Source: Bacillota bacterium
GTDB taxonomy: Bacteria; Bacillota; Clostridia; Peptostreptococcales; Anaerovoracaceae
Direction of reading: 5' to 3'
Length of the DNA stretch: 6,262 nt
Assembly (NCBI GenBank): GCA_016284575.1
Contig: JAEEPD010000218.1
Span: forward strand, 1 to 6,262
Shown: piece by piece, positions 5,059 through 6,262 of the stretch
How positions within the stretch are numbered: position 1 is the stretch's first letter
Layout: each line of letters begins with the position of its first letter
Notes under the pieces: model-generated
What the model saw: the letters and a program-made list of their open reading frames with translations, nothing else
What the model was told of the DNA's origin: nothing
Database searches by the model: none
Program-made: the position numbers and the translations under genes

Positions 5059-5095
5059 TGGCGAGAGGCTGTCCCAAAGCCATCCGGTCTCGCCA
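5059..5095 (+). other. Second hairpin between the T-box terminator and the valS start
   Basis: TGGCGAGA (5059-5066) pairs perfectly with TCTCGCCA (5088-5095), and inside it GGCT (5067-5070) pairs with AGCC (5078-5081). It has no T-run, so it is not a second terminator. It stands in the read-through transcript only, starting four bases after the terminator's T-run and ending six bases before the AAAGGA ribosome binding site (5102-5107). It may stabilise the valS mRNA or affect initiation; that is inference. Confidence 0.6.
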
Positions 5096-5114
5096 CGATC
5101 GAAAGGATAAAACC

Positions 5115-6262
5115 ATGGAAAACAATCTTCCCAAGAATTACGCTCCCAAGGACTTCGAGGACCGCATCTACGAAGCCTGGGAAAAGAGCGGCGCATTCAC
5201 GCCCACCATCGACAAGAGCAAAAAGCCCTTCACCGTAATGATGCCGCCCCCCAACATCACCGGCCAGCTCCACATGGGCCACGCCCTGGACCAGTCCCTG
5301 CAGGATGTACTGATCCGATTCAAGCGCATGCAGGGCTACTGCACCCTCTGGCTGCCCGGAACGGACCACGCCTCCATCGCAACGGAGGTAAAGGTCGTTG
5401 AGAAGATCAAAAAGGAAGAGGGCAAGACCAAGGAGGAGCTGGGCCGCGAGGAGTTCCTGAAGAGGGCCTGGGCCTGGAAGGACCAGTACGGCGGCCGCAT
5501 AGACCAGCAGGTAAGAAAGCTGGGCAGCTCCTGCGACTGGAGCCGCGAGCGCTTCACCATGGACGAGGGCTGCAACAGAGCCGTTGTGGAGCATTTCTGC
5601 AGGCTCTACGAAAAGGGACTTATCTACAAGGGCAAGAGGCTCATCAACTGGTGTCCGGTCTGCGGATCGGCTCTGTCCGACATCGAGGTAGAGCACGTGG
5701 ACCACGAGGGCAGCTACTGGTACTTCCGCTATGACGGCAAGGACGGCGGCCCCTCCATCACTGTGGCCACATCCCGCCCCGAGACCATGTTCGGCGATAC
5801 CGCCATCGCGGTAAATCCCGAGGATGAGCGCTACAAGGACATGATAGGCAAGACCGTTATCCTTCCCCTTGTGGGCCGCGAGCTCCCGGTCATCGCAGAC
5901 CCCTATCCTGATCCCACCAAGGGCACCGGTGCTGTAAAGATCACCCCGGCAGCTGACCCCAACGACTTTGAGGTCGGTCAGCGCCACGGCCTTGAAATGA
6001 TACAGCCCATCGACGAGCAGGCTAAGATGACCGCCGCCGCAGGCAAGTATCAGGGCATGGACCGCTACGAGTGCCGCAAGGCCTGGGTTGCGGATCTTGA
6101 GGCTGCAGGCCATCTGGTGAAGACCGAAAAGATGACCATCCCCGCAGGCGAGTGCTACCGCTGCCACAACGTGGTGGAGCCCCTGATCTCCGAGCAGTGG
6201 TTCGTAAAGATGAACCCCATCGCAGAGCCCGCCCTTGAGATCGCAAGGACCAAGGAGCTGAA
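5115..6262 (+). CDS. valS: Valyl-tRNA synthetase (3' truncated by window end)
   Basis: This class I synthetase charges tRNA-Val with valine. The first 382 codons are present; the KMSKS loop, anticodon-binding domain and C-terminal coiled coil lie beyond the window. The catalytic signature PPPNITGQLHMGHA (44-57) contains the HIGH-type motif HMGH (53-56), and LPGTDHASIATEVK (80-93) is the ValRS-type strand that follows. WCPVCGSALSD (179-189) and a later CYRC give two CxxC pairs, probably a zinc site. The CP1 editing domain begins near VATSRPETMFGDTAIAV (217-233) and includes GTGAVKITPAADPNDFEVG (270-288). SEQWFVKM shows return to the catalytic core. In the editing motif Ala280 stands where I remember a conserved His (TPAHD), while the neighbouring Lys275, Thr277, Asp281 and Asp284 are kept. 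The start ATG 5115 has AAAGGA (5102-5107) seven bases upstream. Expression is set by the T-box leader. Confidence 0.97.
   Translation, partial: MENNLPKNYAPKDFEDRIYEAWEKSGAFTPTIDKSKKPFTVMMPPPNITGQLHMGHALDQSLQDVLIRFKRMQGYCTLWLPGTDHASIATEVKVVEKIKKEEGKTKEELGREEFLKRAWAWKDQYGGRIDQQVRKLGSSCDWSRERFTMDEGCNRAVVEHFCRLYEKGLIYKGKRLINWCPVCGSALSDIEVEHVDHEGSYWYFRYDGKDGGPSITVATSRPETMFGDTAIAVNPEDERYKDMIGKTVILPLVGRELPVIADPYPDPTKGTGAVKITPAADPNDFEVGQRHGLEMIQPIDEQAKMTAAAGKYQGMDRYECRKAWVADLEAAGHLVKTEKMTIPAGECYRCHNVVEPLISEQWFVKMNPIAEPALEIARTKEL

Noticed and set aside
4827..6167. Long minus-strand open frame (446 codons) opposite valS
   Set aside because: It is antisense to a clear valyl-tRNA synthetase and its T-box leader; the translation has no family features and the openness comes from the GC-rich codon use of valS.

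Overview
The window looks like chromosomal DNA of a fairly GC-rich Firmicute, most likely a Clostridia-type organism. The reasons are a T-box riboswitch upstream of valS, a Ktr-type potassium uptake pair, strong AGGAGG-like ribosome binding sites, and frequent ATA (Ile) and AGG (Arg) codons. I cannot name a species.

Positions 1-3713 are a tightly spaced plus-strand gene run. It holds the 3' end of an unidentified membrane protein, then the K+ channel subunit KtrB/TrkH, its RCK regulator KtrA/TrkA, a metallo-beta-lactamase-fold hydrolase and an SGNH-type hydrolase. Gaps are 15-46 bases with no internal terminator seen, and the run closes at a strong intrinsic terminator (3670-3713). The K+ pair is confident. 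The two hydrolases have clear catalytic motifs but unknown substrates.

Positions 3714-4459 have no intact gene. The first part is visibly A+T-richer and scattered with TGTGACA/TGTCACA motifs. It ends in a roughly 31-base palindromic-ended repeat (4076-4106), directly followed by a startless 3' gene remnant (to 4231) and then a long hairpin (4304-4346). A small hydrophobic protein gene (4460-4684) follows. Its terminator appears to be built from further copies of the same repeat, and another clean copy lies at 4774-4804. The repeat resembles the REP-like elements of many Firmicutes, but no transposase is present here.

Positions 4811-6262 are the valS unit. It has a near-consensus promoter, a well-formed T-box leader (Stem I with candidate GUU valine specifier, Stem III, antiterminator with a UGGUACC bulge, competing terminator), an extra hairpin before the start codon, and the first 382 codons of valyl-tRNA synthetase, which runs off the end. 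Uncharged tRNA-Val should turn on valS by stabilising the antiterminator.

No wholly new system is evident. The items most worth checking are the dispersed repeat that seems to have been recruited as a terminator, the pair of related hairpins before the small membrane protein, and the changed residue in the ValRS editing motif.
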